Assembly: GCA_029931535.1 (NCBI GenBank)
Contig: JAQPZY010001688.1
Span: 9,556,001-9,620,000 of the forward strand
DNA: 64,000 bases
DNA from: Margaritifera margaritifera
Lineage: Eukaryota; Mollusca; Bivalvia; Unionida; Margaritiferidae
Direction of reading: 5' to 3'
Shown here: in pieces, positions 22,900 through 34,579 of the stretch
Layout: every line of letters starts with the position of its first letter
Position numbering within the stretch: the first letter of the stretch is position 1
Made by a program: the position numbers and the translations under genes
Notes under the pieces: model-generated
What the model was told of the DNA's origin: nothing
Database searches by the model: none
What the model saw: the letters and a program-made list of their open reading frames with translations, nothing else

Positions 22900-23060
22900 G
22901 CCATCTCAAACTACGAAACCCGTCCATGCCACTGCAAAGTCTCTTAAAAACTCTAAGTATGACGTCTGTTCCTAGAAATTGGCTAATTACGCGGGCTGGG
23001 AAATATTTTCCCAACACCGACTTTCCATAATCAAACAACTAATCACTAAAATCTAACGAA
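22900..23060 (-). repeat. Dispersed repeat, inverted relative to 58375-58500
   Basis: The minus strand reads CATTTGTATTTACGTCTCC, then GTTTGATTATGGAAAGTCGG, TGTTGGGAAAATATTTC and GACGTCATACTTA. The plus strand at 58375-58500 has the same landmarks in order. It lies inside the roughly 930-bp segment peculiar to unit 1. Confidence 0.7.
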
Positions 23061-23739
23061 CCTATAAATGGAGACGTAAATACAAATGAAACATACCCAC
23101 ATTTATCACAATATCATACAAATCTTTCACTATACTGCGGCGTAGTACGTGGCGACGTCAAAAAGAAACGTCATGGAGTAATGCAAAGTTCATATAGATA
23201 TCAGATAAATATAATCTTAAGCATTTGACATAAACTGTATGACCTCATTGAATAATACAATATAATACTAGTTGCAAGTAACTCGTGGCATATTCTATTA
23301 TTATGACACTCGTTGAATAATACAATATAATACTAGTTATTATAATTCAACTCATAATATATCAATTAATTTTCAAATATCTATGTGTTGACAAGAGTGT
23401 TGACATTTTGCATCTGTTTAGATTCTTATATAAAATTTCTTTAAAAAGTAATATTAAAAACCAGCCGCTCTCTGTATTCATCTGAATATTTTTTGGGAAA
23501 ATCTCCGCTAATTCTTATTTGTTTTGCTTGTTCCGATTTTAAGCTATGCCACGTATGAAAAAATCTTTTGCCGGTCCATTTGTTGCACTTAAATCAATCA
23601 ACTTTTTATTTTCCTCAGGCTACATATATGTAGCATATGAGAATATACAAACAGAACAGTCATAAGTGAGATGGTGAATAAAAACAAGTAGAAAATGCAC
23701 TAACTAAATACAAAAATGGAGGGATAATACAATTCAAAG

Positions 23740-23742
<3 letters not shown>

Positions 23743-23834
<92 letters not shown>
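23743..23834. repeat. (AT)n microsatellite in unit 1
   Basis: About 46 AT units. The corresponding position in unit 2 has a different insertion of about 1.2 kb. Confidence 0.97.
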
Positions 23835-23835
<1 letters not shown>

Positions 23836-24729
23836 CACAAATACATTTTAATATATTTTTAATATATTTCAGATATAATTTTCCAATTGCCATCAAATAT
23901 CAAGGAAATGAATTTACATTTTTTTTTTTTTAAAACTTCTATTAAATTTGTAGTAGTCTTCAATTCTCTAAATCTTTGCATACTAGAATGTTTACAGAGA
24001 CATATGTTTTTACGTACAATTTTGTAATACTAATTTTATAAAAACACGAGTCACCGGAATTGTTTAAACAGTCAAAACCATTCTTTAATAACTGGTCTTG
24101 GTATTTCTTTTTATAAAAAACAATCTAACTGAACTCATCTGCTATATAGGATTATCACAAGACTGTGCATACACTATCCCCGAGAAGTCAGTATTTACAA
24201 ATATATCTCTGATGTACGTTGTCCATGGAAATTTGCTACTTTGTATATAATGCAAGTGAAATATTATATATAACTGAAGATAGCTTAAAGTTATTCTGAC
24301 TTTTAAATTTTGCCTAGTATGAGATCGTTCTTGTTTTGATATCTACACTAATACAGTTAGTTTAGTTTATACATATTTCGTTGACTTGTACTGGAGCACA
24401 GGAATCGGACATATGTTCTTACAATTTAGTTTTTCCTGACCATACATACAGAGTAGCATACTTGGTATTTTGGCAAAACGTCCATGTAACTAAATAGTCG
24501 TATATCATGTTAAAAAGTGTAAGAAACCAGAGTAATCTAAACAGTCCAAGTATGTATACGAAATGATTAAACATATAGGTAGTAAGAAACTCTAGAAAAG
24601 AAAATATGTAAAGTAATATTGAAATATTTGTACAATAAACTTGCATTACAAGGAAAATACTTTCCACTTAAGGATTACAAGCTACCCACTTTCAGAACTA
24701 TTGTCTTTGCTAAGCAAACACACCGTCAT

Positions 24730-24971
24730 GTCCGCTCTTAAAAGACTCTACCGGTGACTTGTTGAAAGTGCTAGATCTTTCTTCTCAAGAAATTGAAGAA
24801 CCGCTAAAACAAGTTGAAGATATCGGCGTGAGGGATGTTGGGGTGGAAACCGTGCGAAATACATTGATGAACAGCAGAAAGAAAGCACTTAATGTCCAGT
24901 GTAGTTTGTATGAGATGAAAAGGAAGTCCCAAGTGATTGAGAGCACCTCTAAATTTAAGCCCATTGCTTAA
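24730..24971 (+). pseudogene. Possible decayed coding segment, unit 1
   Basis: An open stretch gives EIEEPLKQVEDIGVRDVG and ends in SKFKPIA. The matching part of unit 2 (35560-35815) gives EIEEPLKPVEDIGARDVEV, then QKVQKFIDEQQKENT and a stop. A 2-bp and a 1-bp indel shift the frames between copies, and stops occur just upstream in both. The charged helical look suggests an old coding exon, but I recognise no family and no intact version exists here. Chance is a real alternative. Confidence 0.25.
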
Positions 24972-25727
24972 TCATCAATTGACATAAAGGCATGATGTGG
25001 TTTTTCTGTTTTTTTTTTCCAGTGAAAAATAACGAAACCCCAGTACCTGCTTGGCAGACGCGATAAATAATGAAACCCCAGTACCTGTTGGGCAGACGAG
25101 ATAATATTTGAATAAGCAAGGGCGTGATCTCCAGTGCGTTGTTCTTCCCGCATAAGTAAAGAAACCGGTAAAAAGAACATCGTGCCAAGGCAACTGTACG
25201 CAGCCCACCCATACTTTACTCGAGGGTGGGCAAAAACAGGTGTACATCACGTGCCCCAGTGTCACCTACCAGATGATTTTTGCCAAAACAAGTTACCTTT
25301 TCTAGCCATGCTATTCAGAGATATACCTAGTTAATTTAAAGACCCAGTAATTTTAATATAATTTCGACAACAAAATGATTTTTTTTTATTGATAGAGAAC
25401 CTTTAAATCAATTGTTCTTTTTAAACATTAAGGTACATTTAAAATAGCATCGATTTACTTAGACTGTTTGGCACTGAAAAATAAAAAAGTATGAATCCAC
25501 TTTTAAAGAGGACTCCCAGAAAGCGAAGTAAAATGGCATTTTGTAATATTATGGTTGAATAATCGTATATTTCAAGCTCTATTGACCCAAAAGGATTTCT
25601 GCAATGCAGATAACTCCAACCAGAAATATGTATACAAGCATATTGCAACCATTTATCTCCATTATATATTCATTTTTCCTTGACGTTTTCTCTGTTAACC
25701 TACATTCCAACAAACATTAGCCTTGTT

Positions 25728-25740
25728 TGTGTGTGTGTGC

Positions 25741-25774
<34 letters not shown>

Positions 25775-25790
25775 TAGAGAGAGAGAGAGA
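25728..25790. repeat. (GT)n and (GA)n compound microsatellite
   Basis: GT units followed by GA units and then GGATGGATGG. The matching place in unit 3 (36460-36555) has the same order with longer runs. Confidence 0.95.
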
Positions 25791-26585
25791 AAAAAAGCCG
25801 ATGGATGGATGGAAGAATGGAGGACAAATGAAAAGAAGGAAACAAGGATGCTCAAAAGAATGGACAATATTTTTCTTACTGAATTATTGATACATGTATA
25901 TGTTAATATTTCTGCTGCAAAATTATTTGTTTCTGTTATCTCTTCCTTTACTCTTGAAGCATCTTTGACATTTAAAGAATGGGAACGGAGATACGCTAGT
26001 GGGGCCAAAACGCAGACACACGTTTCATGCGCTCTAAAGTGCTATATTGCTGAGTGGTGGCACGGCGTAGAAGGTCACTAAACCAGTTTTCAAAAGTCCT
26101 TAAAAATATTGGATGAAATGTGTCCAGCTTCCTTTAATGACTTAAGTCTTCATTTAAAGAAAACATAAGAAATGAGATACTAGTATCATGGTATTTACAT
26201 TGGAACGATAAATTGAAAAATAACACTTTTGTATCAAGTAATATACAAAGCAGGTTTTTGTATCAAGTAATATACAAAGCAAGTTTTCAGATTCGTTCTT
26301 CAATATCATCACAAGAACCCTTTTTTCTTCTTTGCCATTTTAATTTGCTTATTTATTTAAATATTTATTTATTTATTAATATTGTTATTGTTATATTGTA
26401 GCAATACATAGCCAGGCTGAGCAGCAAAACCGAATACACAATATTCGGTTAACCCCTTATCTTTTCCCAGAGATTAAACTATCAATTTGAATAGAATCAT
26501 GATTTGTCTGAAAACAATGCAGGAAAGAAGACAATATAAAAAAAGAAGACAATATAAAAAAAGAGAGATATACTCTAACGATTTG

Positions 26586-26586
<1 letters not shown>

Positions 26587-26667
<81 letters not shown>
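26587..26667. repeat. (AT)n microsatellite in unit 2
   Basis: About 40 AT units, ending in AGTGATATAGTGATTGATTG. Confidence 0.97.
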
Positions 26668-26672
<5 letters not shown>

Positions 26673-27030
26673 TAGTGATTGATTGATTTATTTAGTATTT
26701 AAGACTTGAGCAATGTCTGAAAGTGACAATGCTTCCCATTTCCTCCAATTTAAATTGGTTGCCTAGCTGTGCCGATTGGTCTATTTTTCACCGTTAGACT
26801 ATGTCAGATCAAATTTTTGTGTAAATGCAATTGCGTGCATACGTATGTCTGTTAAAGACCTTTAACACTTTTATGCATATTTCTAAACGAAGAATGTTGT
26901 CTTACCTTTTCATCCTTCTTGATTCGTTCAGTTACAATAAAATACACCTTTCAAGTACACTGGGCACTACGTATGATGAAAGAGAACGCCTGGACAAAAA
27001 TGTACATGCTTTATAGCCGCAAGCTGACGC

Positions 27031-27055
27031 CACGTGACGTGACAAAATGACGTCA
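27031..27055. promoter_or_regulatory. Adjacent E-box and CRE-like motifs, unit 2
   Basis: CACGTG (27031-27036) and TGACGTCA (27048-27055) are kept in the same spacing as in unit 1. The intervening bases differ at one site. Confidence 0.3.
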
Positions 27056-27349
27056 TCATGCAGAACCCCAAGTTGTAAAATGTAAGAAGGTACAGGGGAA
27101 TATGTTGATTAATTTCTCAGAAAAGTTTGTGTTTCTCTTCTTGGTCCTACCTGGTGATAGTTTGGTGGTAGGAAGTAATATTCCATAAGTAGTATTCTGC
27201 TTATATTATGTGCGTTACCTGTATTATTATAAATTACAGTGTTTTCAGCCTGGCTGTAATAACATATTTTGTATGTACCTTAACAATCAAACGAGCACGT
27301 TACACATTCATATCTAATGATAGATAGATAGAACGACAGGTCGATATAT

Positions 27350-27605
27350 AGATTTGATTTTTTGTTGTTTAAGGCACGGCAACACAAGAAGTGTATTTAG
27401 TCCAGGGCAAAATGAGTAAAGTGCCTTGGCCAAGGACGCACCACTGTAGACCACACAGGCTGATCAGATGGTAGGACTGGAACCAGCACCTTTTGGTCGT
27501 CTAACAAATACGCCAGTACAACTCCTGTCTCAATTAGTCGCCTCTTACGACACACGGGACGGTGCATCGAGTTTATTCTATATCCCCAGCCCCAAGGGGG
27601 AAGAT
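27350..27605 (-). mobile_element. tRNA-derived SINE, unit 2 copy
   Basis: Same insertion as 21290-21548 at the same place in the duplicated block. It has a B-box-like GGTTCCAGTCC and core CCTTGGCCAAGG in place of CTTGGGCAAGG. Because it is shared by units 1 and 2, it predates their duplication or was carried by it. Confidence 0.78.
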
Positions 27606-27625
27606 ATATGATAGACAGACTGGCA

Positions 27626-27628
<3 letters not shown>

Positions 27629-27688
<60 letters not shown>

Positions 27689-27701
27689 GTATATATATAT
27701 A

Positions 27702-27793
<92 letters not shown>
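27629..27793. repeat. Long compound (AT)n microsatellite
   Basis: Two AT arrays separated by TTTATG and ATCTATATTA interruptions, about 165 bp in all. Confidence 0.96.
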
Positions 27794-27795
<2 letters not shown>

Positions 27796-27796
27796 T

Positions 27797-28720
27797 GGTG
27801 CTCTACAGCTATTACGTACTTCTGAGAGAGTGACAGGTGTAAAGTGAAGTTCTTTGCATTTGCAACTTGCAACTTGTTGGCATACCTCTATGCTACTCAT
27901 GTACTGTGGCAGAAATGCCTTTGCATATTGTAATTGTGGAAATTGTACATGATCACAGCTGACCAAAATGGCTGCCCCCATGTCATCGAAAATCAGCCTG
28001 AACTAGTCTTTAACAGTGATTAAAATAGGGAAAACGAATTTTGGCATAGAGGGAAATACAAGCTTCTGAAAGTGCAATGAATGAATTACAAAATATATAA
28101 AAAGTAAAAACAGTCATTGGCTCGTTTTTGTTTTCAATTTACCTTTGATTTCCAGAAAGTGAAAATGACGATGTAGCTATCGCTATTTTATAGGTGCACA
28201 TCTGAAGTAAAGCCATGGTGTATACTCTATAACCCAAATTACACTCATCATTCATACACCAAAATAAATGAATTCAAAGTCTTTTTTAACAATACCTAAG
28301 ATATACAAGGTCTTTCTTAAATAGCTAGGATAACCAGTGAGGAAAATCTTGGAAATTCTTTTTCTTTAAAAATCGAACCCTATGCAAAATACGAAAGTGT
28401 AAAGCGCCACCTTAAAACTAATATGAATTTTGTGCAATTTCTTTTCTTGTTTTCGTATCATCATGTATATTTTTCTCAGCAAAACGGTACATTAACATTG
28501 ATGTTATGCATTAAAAAAACTAATTGTGCCTATTTTGCTCTTGCTTACACAATATGGCTTGTTGCAGTATTGTGTGTGCAATGACCTTAATTATGGTGAA
28601 ATTAGAAGTCTTAGAACACAGGAGTAAAGTCAACTTAAACTTAGAACTGTTCCATTAAAAGAAAGAAAAATATAGAAAAAATGTTTCTTTTCATTCATTT
28701 GTAATAAAATTAAGGGAAAA
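27797..28720. repeat. Duplicated module K, copy 1
   Basis: Starts CTCTACAGCTATTACGTACT and includes CAAAATGGCTGCCCC near 27963 and ATTAACATTGATGTTATG near 28491. It recurs at 37141-38035 in full and at 38435-39063 in part. A short piece of its own middle reappears at 28735-28815 (compare 28330-28410). The minus-strand open frames in it do not keep a common frame between copies. Confidence 0.82.
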
Positions 28721-28812
28721 AATGTTCTTCCATATATTAGCGTGAGGAAAACCTGGGAAATTCCTTTTCTTTAAAAATATAACCGAATGCAACATACATA
28801 ACTGTAGAGCGA

Positions 28813-29035
<223 letters not shown>

Positions 29036-29039
29036 TAAA

Positions 29040-30850
29040 CACAAAATCTAAGATAAATTCTGGACTCCTATATGTTAAAATTACTAGGGGAAATTTACAA
29101 CAAGAGGTATAATAAAAAGTTGTGCCACAATAATTATAAAAACGAGCGGGTGATGGAGAACCAACATGTTTTGACCTAATTCCACGTTGTGAACAAAGGA
29201 CGTAAACACAGCATTACGAAAATCAACGCCATCTACAGGATTTGCGAAAGAAACTATATCCCGGTAGAGTTATGCAAGGAAAGATGTCAAGAGAATTGTG
29301 TAGCGAGAATATAACTTGTCCTAACGGTCACCGTTACTCAGCGGTCACGTGTTCACAACGACCATTCTAATTTACCCCCGTCAAATTTCCTATATAAATA
29401 TCCTGTATCTAACGGTCACCTGCCTTACGCGGTCATTAGCAATGTGTTTCCTAACCAAACAGTGGTTTATCCTTGCCTTAACGGCTACTGGCGCGTATCT
29501 GACCGCTCAGACTTTGCAAACTAAATTTTTCTTTCATGAGGAAGGCATTGCTTAGATAAAGGAATATCATGTGAATCGATATGCAAACATTTCTTATCTC
29601 ACTTGTACTCACCATACTCCTGTCACGTTGATAGTGTAACTCAAAGGTGTCAATACGTCAAATTCGAATGCGAGGCAGTATTGATTAGCTATGCTCAAGG
29701 TATTTTGAAAAATGCATTTTCAAGGAGAAATATTCACTTTTTTGGACTTACCAGAGTCTCATTATTACATATTTATATTTTGTTCCCCCATAAATCCGAA
29801 GATATAACGCCAGGAGCTGACCAAAAGTTCAAATCTTAAAATAGCATGTAGTTAAAATTTCCGACATTTGGAGATCAGCAGTCTTCTCATCAACAAAGGG
29901 GAATTTGCAAACATGTCAAATCTAAATATTTTAAAAAAATACTTTAAAGTAAATAAATGTTGTAATATTCATACATTTGTACAAGTGAATAAAAAAGACA
30001 GCGAAAACAAGTATTCCCATTTTGTTCCTATGTACAGTAATTTGGGGTAAATCGTCCCCGATTGTACATTAGAATTCACCTCCTTTTAATTTACTCCTAA
30101 ATAAAAGCATAATCCAGGCGAATCAAATATGTGTTACTATAAATTTTTACAATTTCACACGTTCTTGTACCTGAAAACAGAGTAGTAAATAAAAAGTCGA
30201 GAAAATACTTAACAACACATCCCCAAGATGGCGATGGGGTAAACACGTGTTAAAAAATCTCTAGTTTGGCGCCAGCAATCGCCAAAGGAGCAGCCCAGAA
30301 GTTTATAAGTCTTAAGTTGGCTATCAGTTCTATTAAGATCACGTGATTGAAGAGTTAGAAAATGGTTATATTATGTATCGATTTTGGTCCAAAAGTTGAC
30401 TTTTGCAGTATAAAATATTTTCGAGTCTGTACAGATGGCGTCGCTAACTACTTCCGCCATATAGGCATTACAGCTTCCGGTTTAAATGACAAGCCTGACC
30501 CACCTAATTCAAAACTCAATTTCGGTCAAGGCGCATCAGTTAAAATTTTCAAGAAATGTCAAAAGAAAGGTTTGAAATGTTGCTCTTTGTAAAATGGTAT
30601 GTATTGAGCACGGATTTGGCCGATTAAGAGGATCAAATGCAATTAGAAAATTTCGTCGTTCCTTTACTCACCTTATAAGGCGCGCTAAAATTATAATAAG
30701 GACAGATACGAAAGGTCTTTTTTTTACTTTGCATAAATACCCATAATTTCATGCAAGAAATTATCACGTCAATACAAGGTATGGTGCAAAAATAGACCTG
30801 TTTTGGACTCCTGGGTTCAATCTTTTTTTCCAAAAGCTGCTTAGAATTAT
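29040..30850. other. Sequence peculiar to unit 2; no recognised gene
   Basis: Part of the long stretch (about 28740-32450) that has no counterpart in unit 1. It contains CAAGATGGCGATGG near 30223, a YY1-like word. Short open frames, such as 29349-29555, have no recognisable motifs. Confidence 0.5.
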
Positions 30851-30859
30851 CACCCCTAG

Positions 30860-31050
30860 CTTGAGCATAGCTATATTTGGTATCACGGTACCAATTACGC
30901 AAGCCCATGGGGGTGGAGCTTAAGGTGTAGGGAACATTGTATTTAGAAATAAACAACAAAACTAGCTGTGATTGGTGTATTATGTAAGAGTTGTCGTTTC
31001 TGTCTGGCTTAAAAAAAGTTGAGTCTCTTAGCAATATGTGAGATTCTGTC
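30860..31050. repeat. Dispersed repeat, copy 1 (pairs with 57420-57590)
   Basis: AAGGTGTAGGGAACATTGTA, then TTTAGAAATAAAC, GATTGGTGTATTATGTAAGA and GTTGAGTC all recur in order and orientation at 57420-57590. A G-rich or variable piece sits between the GGTACC edge and the shared body. Confidence 0.78.
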
Positions 31051-31935
31051 AATTCATTTGTAGATCAATTTTTGTATTTTTTATGATTTTTTAAAGATGT
31101 GATACACATCATTGAAAATGTGTCTGTTGTGACTGGATAACTCATACCCCTGTCTAGTTTCAATAGAGTTATCTCTCTTAAATGCAATGTAGTACCTGGT
31201 TCTATCACTGTCAAATTGACAATCTAACATTGCTCTCTATGACAGTGTGTGACATGCATGCTAAAGTAGGAGCGAAGGTATATTTATTTCACCAAACATT
31301 AACATTAAGGTCTATGGAAAAACAATTGGAACCGGGATACCATTTATCATAAGGTTGAGGGTCGAAGAAATTCGTTTGCTGGATGGTGGGAAACGTAGTC
31401 GTGTTATTGCAGCAGAATTGGAAGTCGCCTTTTGTGCCAGTGTGACAGGTATAGTTCGATATCTTGATCTATTTGCCTGTGAATTAAATCTATCTGTGAA
31501 TAAAACGTCGTCCATCAGTACCAACACAGATTTGGGGGGATTTTATCGGACTAACGCTGACTGAGCAACCAACACAGACTGACAGAGAAAGAGAGAGGGA
31601 GAGAAACTTTCAGACATTTTAATATTTAAATGATCAGTTTTACCACTGTATTATTGTTAAAGAACAAAAACAAAATAAAGCATGAAATATATTACAGTAT
31701 GTGTATGCCAAGGAATTTACCGTTCGGCATCTACTCGTCTACACGGGCAATTGCAATTTTGTATCATTGGTATCGTGTAACACTGAGGGAAAATCCCATG
31801 AAAATGAACAAATAAAATTGTAAGGACTCGGGTTCCTCTAGGTTACTTGGTGTAAGTTTAAGTTCAAGGTTTTCATCCAGATCAAATTCTTTTTTCCCTC
31901 TCACTCCACAGATTTCCACGTATATTTGTCCCTTA
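31050..31935. other. No recognised feature
   Basis: No supported gene. The opposed short open frames at 31312-31564 overlap each other and have no recognisable motif. Confidence 0.5.
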
Positions 31936-31939
31936 CGGC

Positions 31940-31940
<1 letters not shown>

Positions 31941-32021
<81 letters not shown>
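31941..32021. repeat. (GA)n microsatellite
   Basis: About 40 GA units. Confidence 0.97.
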
Positions 32022-32024
<3 letters not shown>

Positions 32025-32174
32025 GGAAAGCAGAGGGGATATCCATGAAATTGTGGAACATACTAAGTTCATTACAAAATGGGAATTTTATTTTTCTTCT
32101 CATTATTTTGTTTTTTTTATTAATAATTAATAAGTTGAGATTCATCACTGATCTAGAGAGTACGGAAGCAATAG

Positions 32175-32283
32175 TCTACTCTTCAAACCATAATTATATG
32201 CGTATTGAAACCATAGTTATATGCGTATTGAAACCATAGTTATATGCGTATTGAAACCATAAAATTATGTAATATATGCGTAT
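32175..32283. repeat. 23-bp minisatellite, about four units
   Basis: ATTGAAACCATAGTTATATG plus CGT is repeated, with diverged first and last units. Confidence 0.9.
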
Positions 32284-32303
32284 TTATACGCCATGGGCGA
32301 ATC

Positions 32304-32342
32304 ACAATTTGATATACCAACAGTATTGGTATATCAAATTGT
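32304..32342. other. Perfect hairpin, 17-bp arms and 5-nt loop
   Basis: ACAATTTGATATACCAA at 32304-32320 is exactly complementary to 32326-32342, with loop CAGTA. It lies 36 bp before a long AT/GA array and has no T tract, gene end or other sign of being a terminator. Confidence 0.85.
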
Positions 32343-32371
32343 TTATACCACCACTTTAAAAGCAATTGTTA

Positions 32372-32488
<117 letters not shown>

Positions 32489-32544
32489 CAGACATAGAGT
32501 TAGATAAAGGGATAGACAGATAGAGATACTAACTACAATTAATA

Positions 32545-32722
32545 CAGAAAACTCCGTTTATAACGAAGTCGGATATAACGAAATAACGTATATTACGAAG
32601 CATATCGTAGAGTTCCTTCTGATGTTTTATATAATATTTTTCCTCGGTTATAACGAAATTCGATTATAATGATATGAATGTTTTGGTCCCGTAGCCTTCG
32701 TTAAATCCGGAGTTTCACATAT
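32545..32722. mobile_element. pogo/Tigger-like MITE, unit 2 copy
   Basis: Left end TA then CAGAAAACTCCGTTTATAAC; right end TTCGTTAAATCCGGAGTTTC, whose reverse complement gives GAAACTCCGGATTTAACGAA. AACTCCG-TATAACGAA-type inverted ends and a TA target are typical of pogo/Tigger relatives. It is too short to encode a transposase. Confidence 0.6.
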
Positions 32723-34506
32723 GTCTGCACTGAAAGAAGGAGGCATAATTAAGATAATACTATAAATCGACTAAATGTATTTTAAGTGTTAAGTAAAAAC
32801 TAATACAACTTTTTTTCTGACTATACCGTAGGTGCATGTACAAAAGTAACTTTTGAAGGTTTGGTCTAGAAAGTTCTTGCATACACACAGATGTAGTTAA
32901 CATGATATCAACTCAAGGGAAAGTTTGGAGATCATAGCCTGTAGTATTGGTCAGCTATTACTTCTGTCGTAAATTCAGTGTAGATTACTTGTTTCTTCAA
33001 TTTTATAATTGTACCAAGTCTAGATGAAAAATTTGTATACAATTAACAAGTTTGTAAAAGCAATTAACTCGTGGCATATACTATTATTCAACTCATAATA
33101 GATACATTAATTTTCAAAGATCTAACTTTTGACAAGGTTGTTGACATTTTGCATCTGTTTAGATTCTTATATAAAATTTCTTTAAAAACTAATATTAAAA
33201 ACCAGCCACTTTCTGTATTCATCTGAACATTTTGTATTGAGAATATCAGCTATTTGTTATTGCTTTGTTTGTTTCGTTTTAAGCTATGCTACGTATGAGT
33301 AATTGTTTTGCCGGTCCATTTGTTTCACTTTAATCAATCATCTTTTTATTTCCCTCAGGCTACATATATGTAGCATATTAGAATATACAAACAGAACAGT
33401 CATAATAGGGATGGTGAATAAAAAATAAGTTGAAATACAAAAATAGAATGAGAACACAGTTCAAGGACGAGTACATAGAGGATATCCCGTGACAATACAA
33501 TGTTTCCCACTTCACATAGAGGATATCCCATGACAATACAATGTTTCCCACTTCACTCGTGAAATATTTCCTTATATCTACTAAAAACAAGTCGAGTATC
33601 TTTTAATTACATATTTTTTAAAGTAAAAAACCGTCGATTTACATGGATGTTTTCTCCATTCTGTGCCCATGTGAATAACGGCTACATTACTACATCGATA
33701 AAAAGAAATTCCGAAATTTGCAATAATTTTAGGACAGCGACCTTTTAAAAATTTATCTTGTATATTGCTTCAAAATGGTTATTTTGTCAAATTAATGACC
33801 ATTTTCAAACGAAAATGAAGATATTTTTATTTTCTTTGATACATTTCTTGCGCAGATTAATACAATAAACATTGTTGGGGTAGAGGTATTGAAGAAATAT
33901 CACGGAGCTGTCACATCCGACAGATTTCAGAGCGTAACATCTTTAAACAAAAGATTCTAATGATTGTGAATTTACTTGTATGAATTTCGCTTCTTTATGT
34001 TGTTCATTTCTACATTAAAACGTGAATTTTTGGCCTTGGCAACCTTGCAGTCTAGTTCGGCAACAGACGCGGCACTGAAATTTCGAATGTCACTTAATTT
34101 CAGTTGGCAATCAACACTAATCAATGACCGATATCCCCATCGTTTTCAAACATGATTATGATTGTATTGAGAGTTAGAACTGCTACTTAAACAATTTTAT
34201 TATTATATTTAACCAAGAGTTTTTCCTAAACATGTGTCCGTTCGTCGTAGTGTGTAAAAGGCATCCTGTAAGGGATGTTAGAATATCTAATAGCAACAGT
34301 TCATGTAAGTTCAGTCACTAATCGTTTGCAGGATTCATGTGGAAAATTAATTTTTAAAAAAGTGAATACTTGAAGCCTACTTTTTGTTCCTTGGAGTTCA
34401 TTTTAGGCATTTTTTTGGCACCTCCTTTTTGATTAAATAAATGCATACAAGAGGGTCTACAGTCTGGACACATTTTACGATCTGTTCATCCTGATGGACA
34501 ACTTGT

Positions 34507-34508
<2 letters not shown>

Positions 34509-34579
<71 letters not shown>
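34509..34579. repeat. (GA)n microsatellite
   Basis: About 35 GA units with one AAG interruption. Confidence 0.96.

Larger units (their letters stand above)
25330..28735. repeat. Segmental duplication, unit 2, left part
   Basis: Begins with AATTTAAAGACCCAGTAATT, which matches 18500 and 36090. It proceeds through the GT/GA microsatellite, the ATTCGG site, an AT array, the E-box/CRE block and the SINE, in the order of unit 1. After a long AT array comes a module (27797-28720) found twice in unit 3 but absent from unit 1. Confidence 0.88.

Noticed and set aside
24419..24667. Hydrophobic 82-codon minus-strand frame
   Set aside because: It begins at GTG with no upstream ATG, and the unit 2 copy has a stop at the ninth codon, so it is not conserved as coding.
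27703..27981. Minus-strand frame starting MGAAIL, with a similar frame at 38352-38633, as a conserved gene
   Set aside because: The N- and C-terminal parts agree but the middle is read in different frames because of separate 7-bp and 2-bp indels. The third copy has lost the start codon and about 75 bp. This is non-coding drift after duplication.
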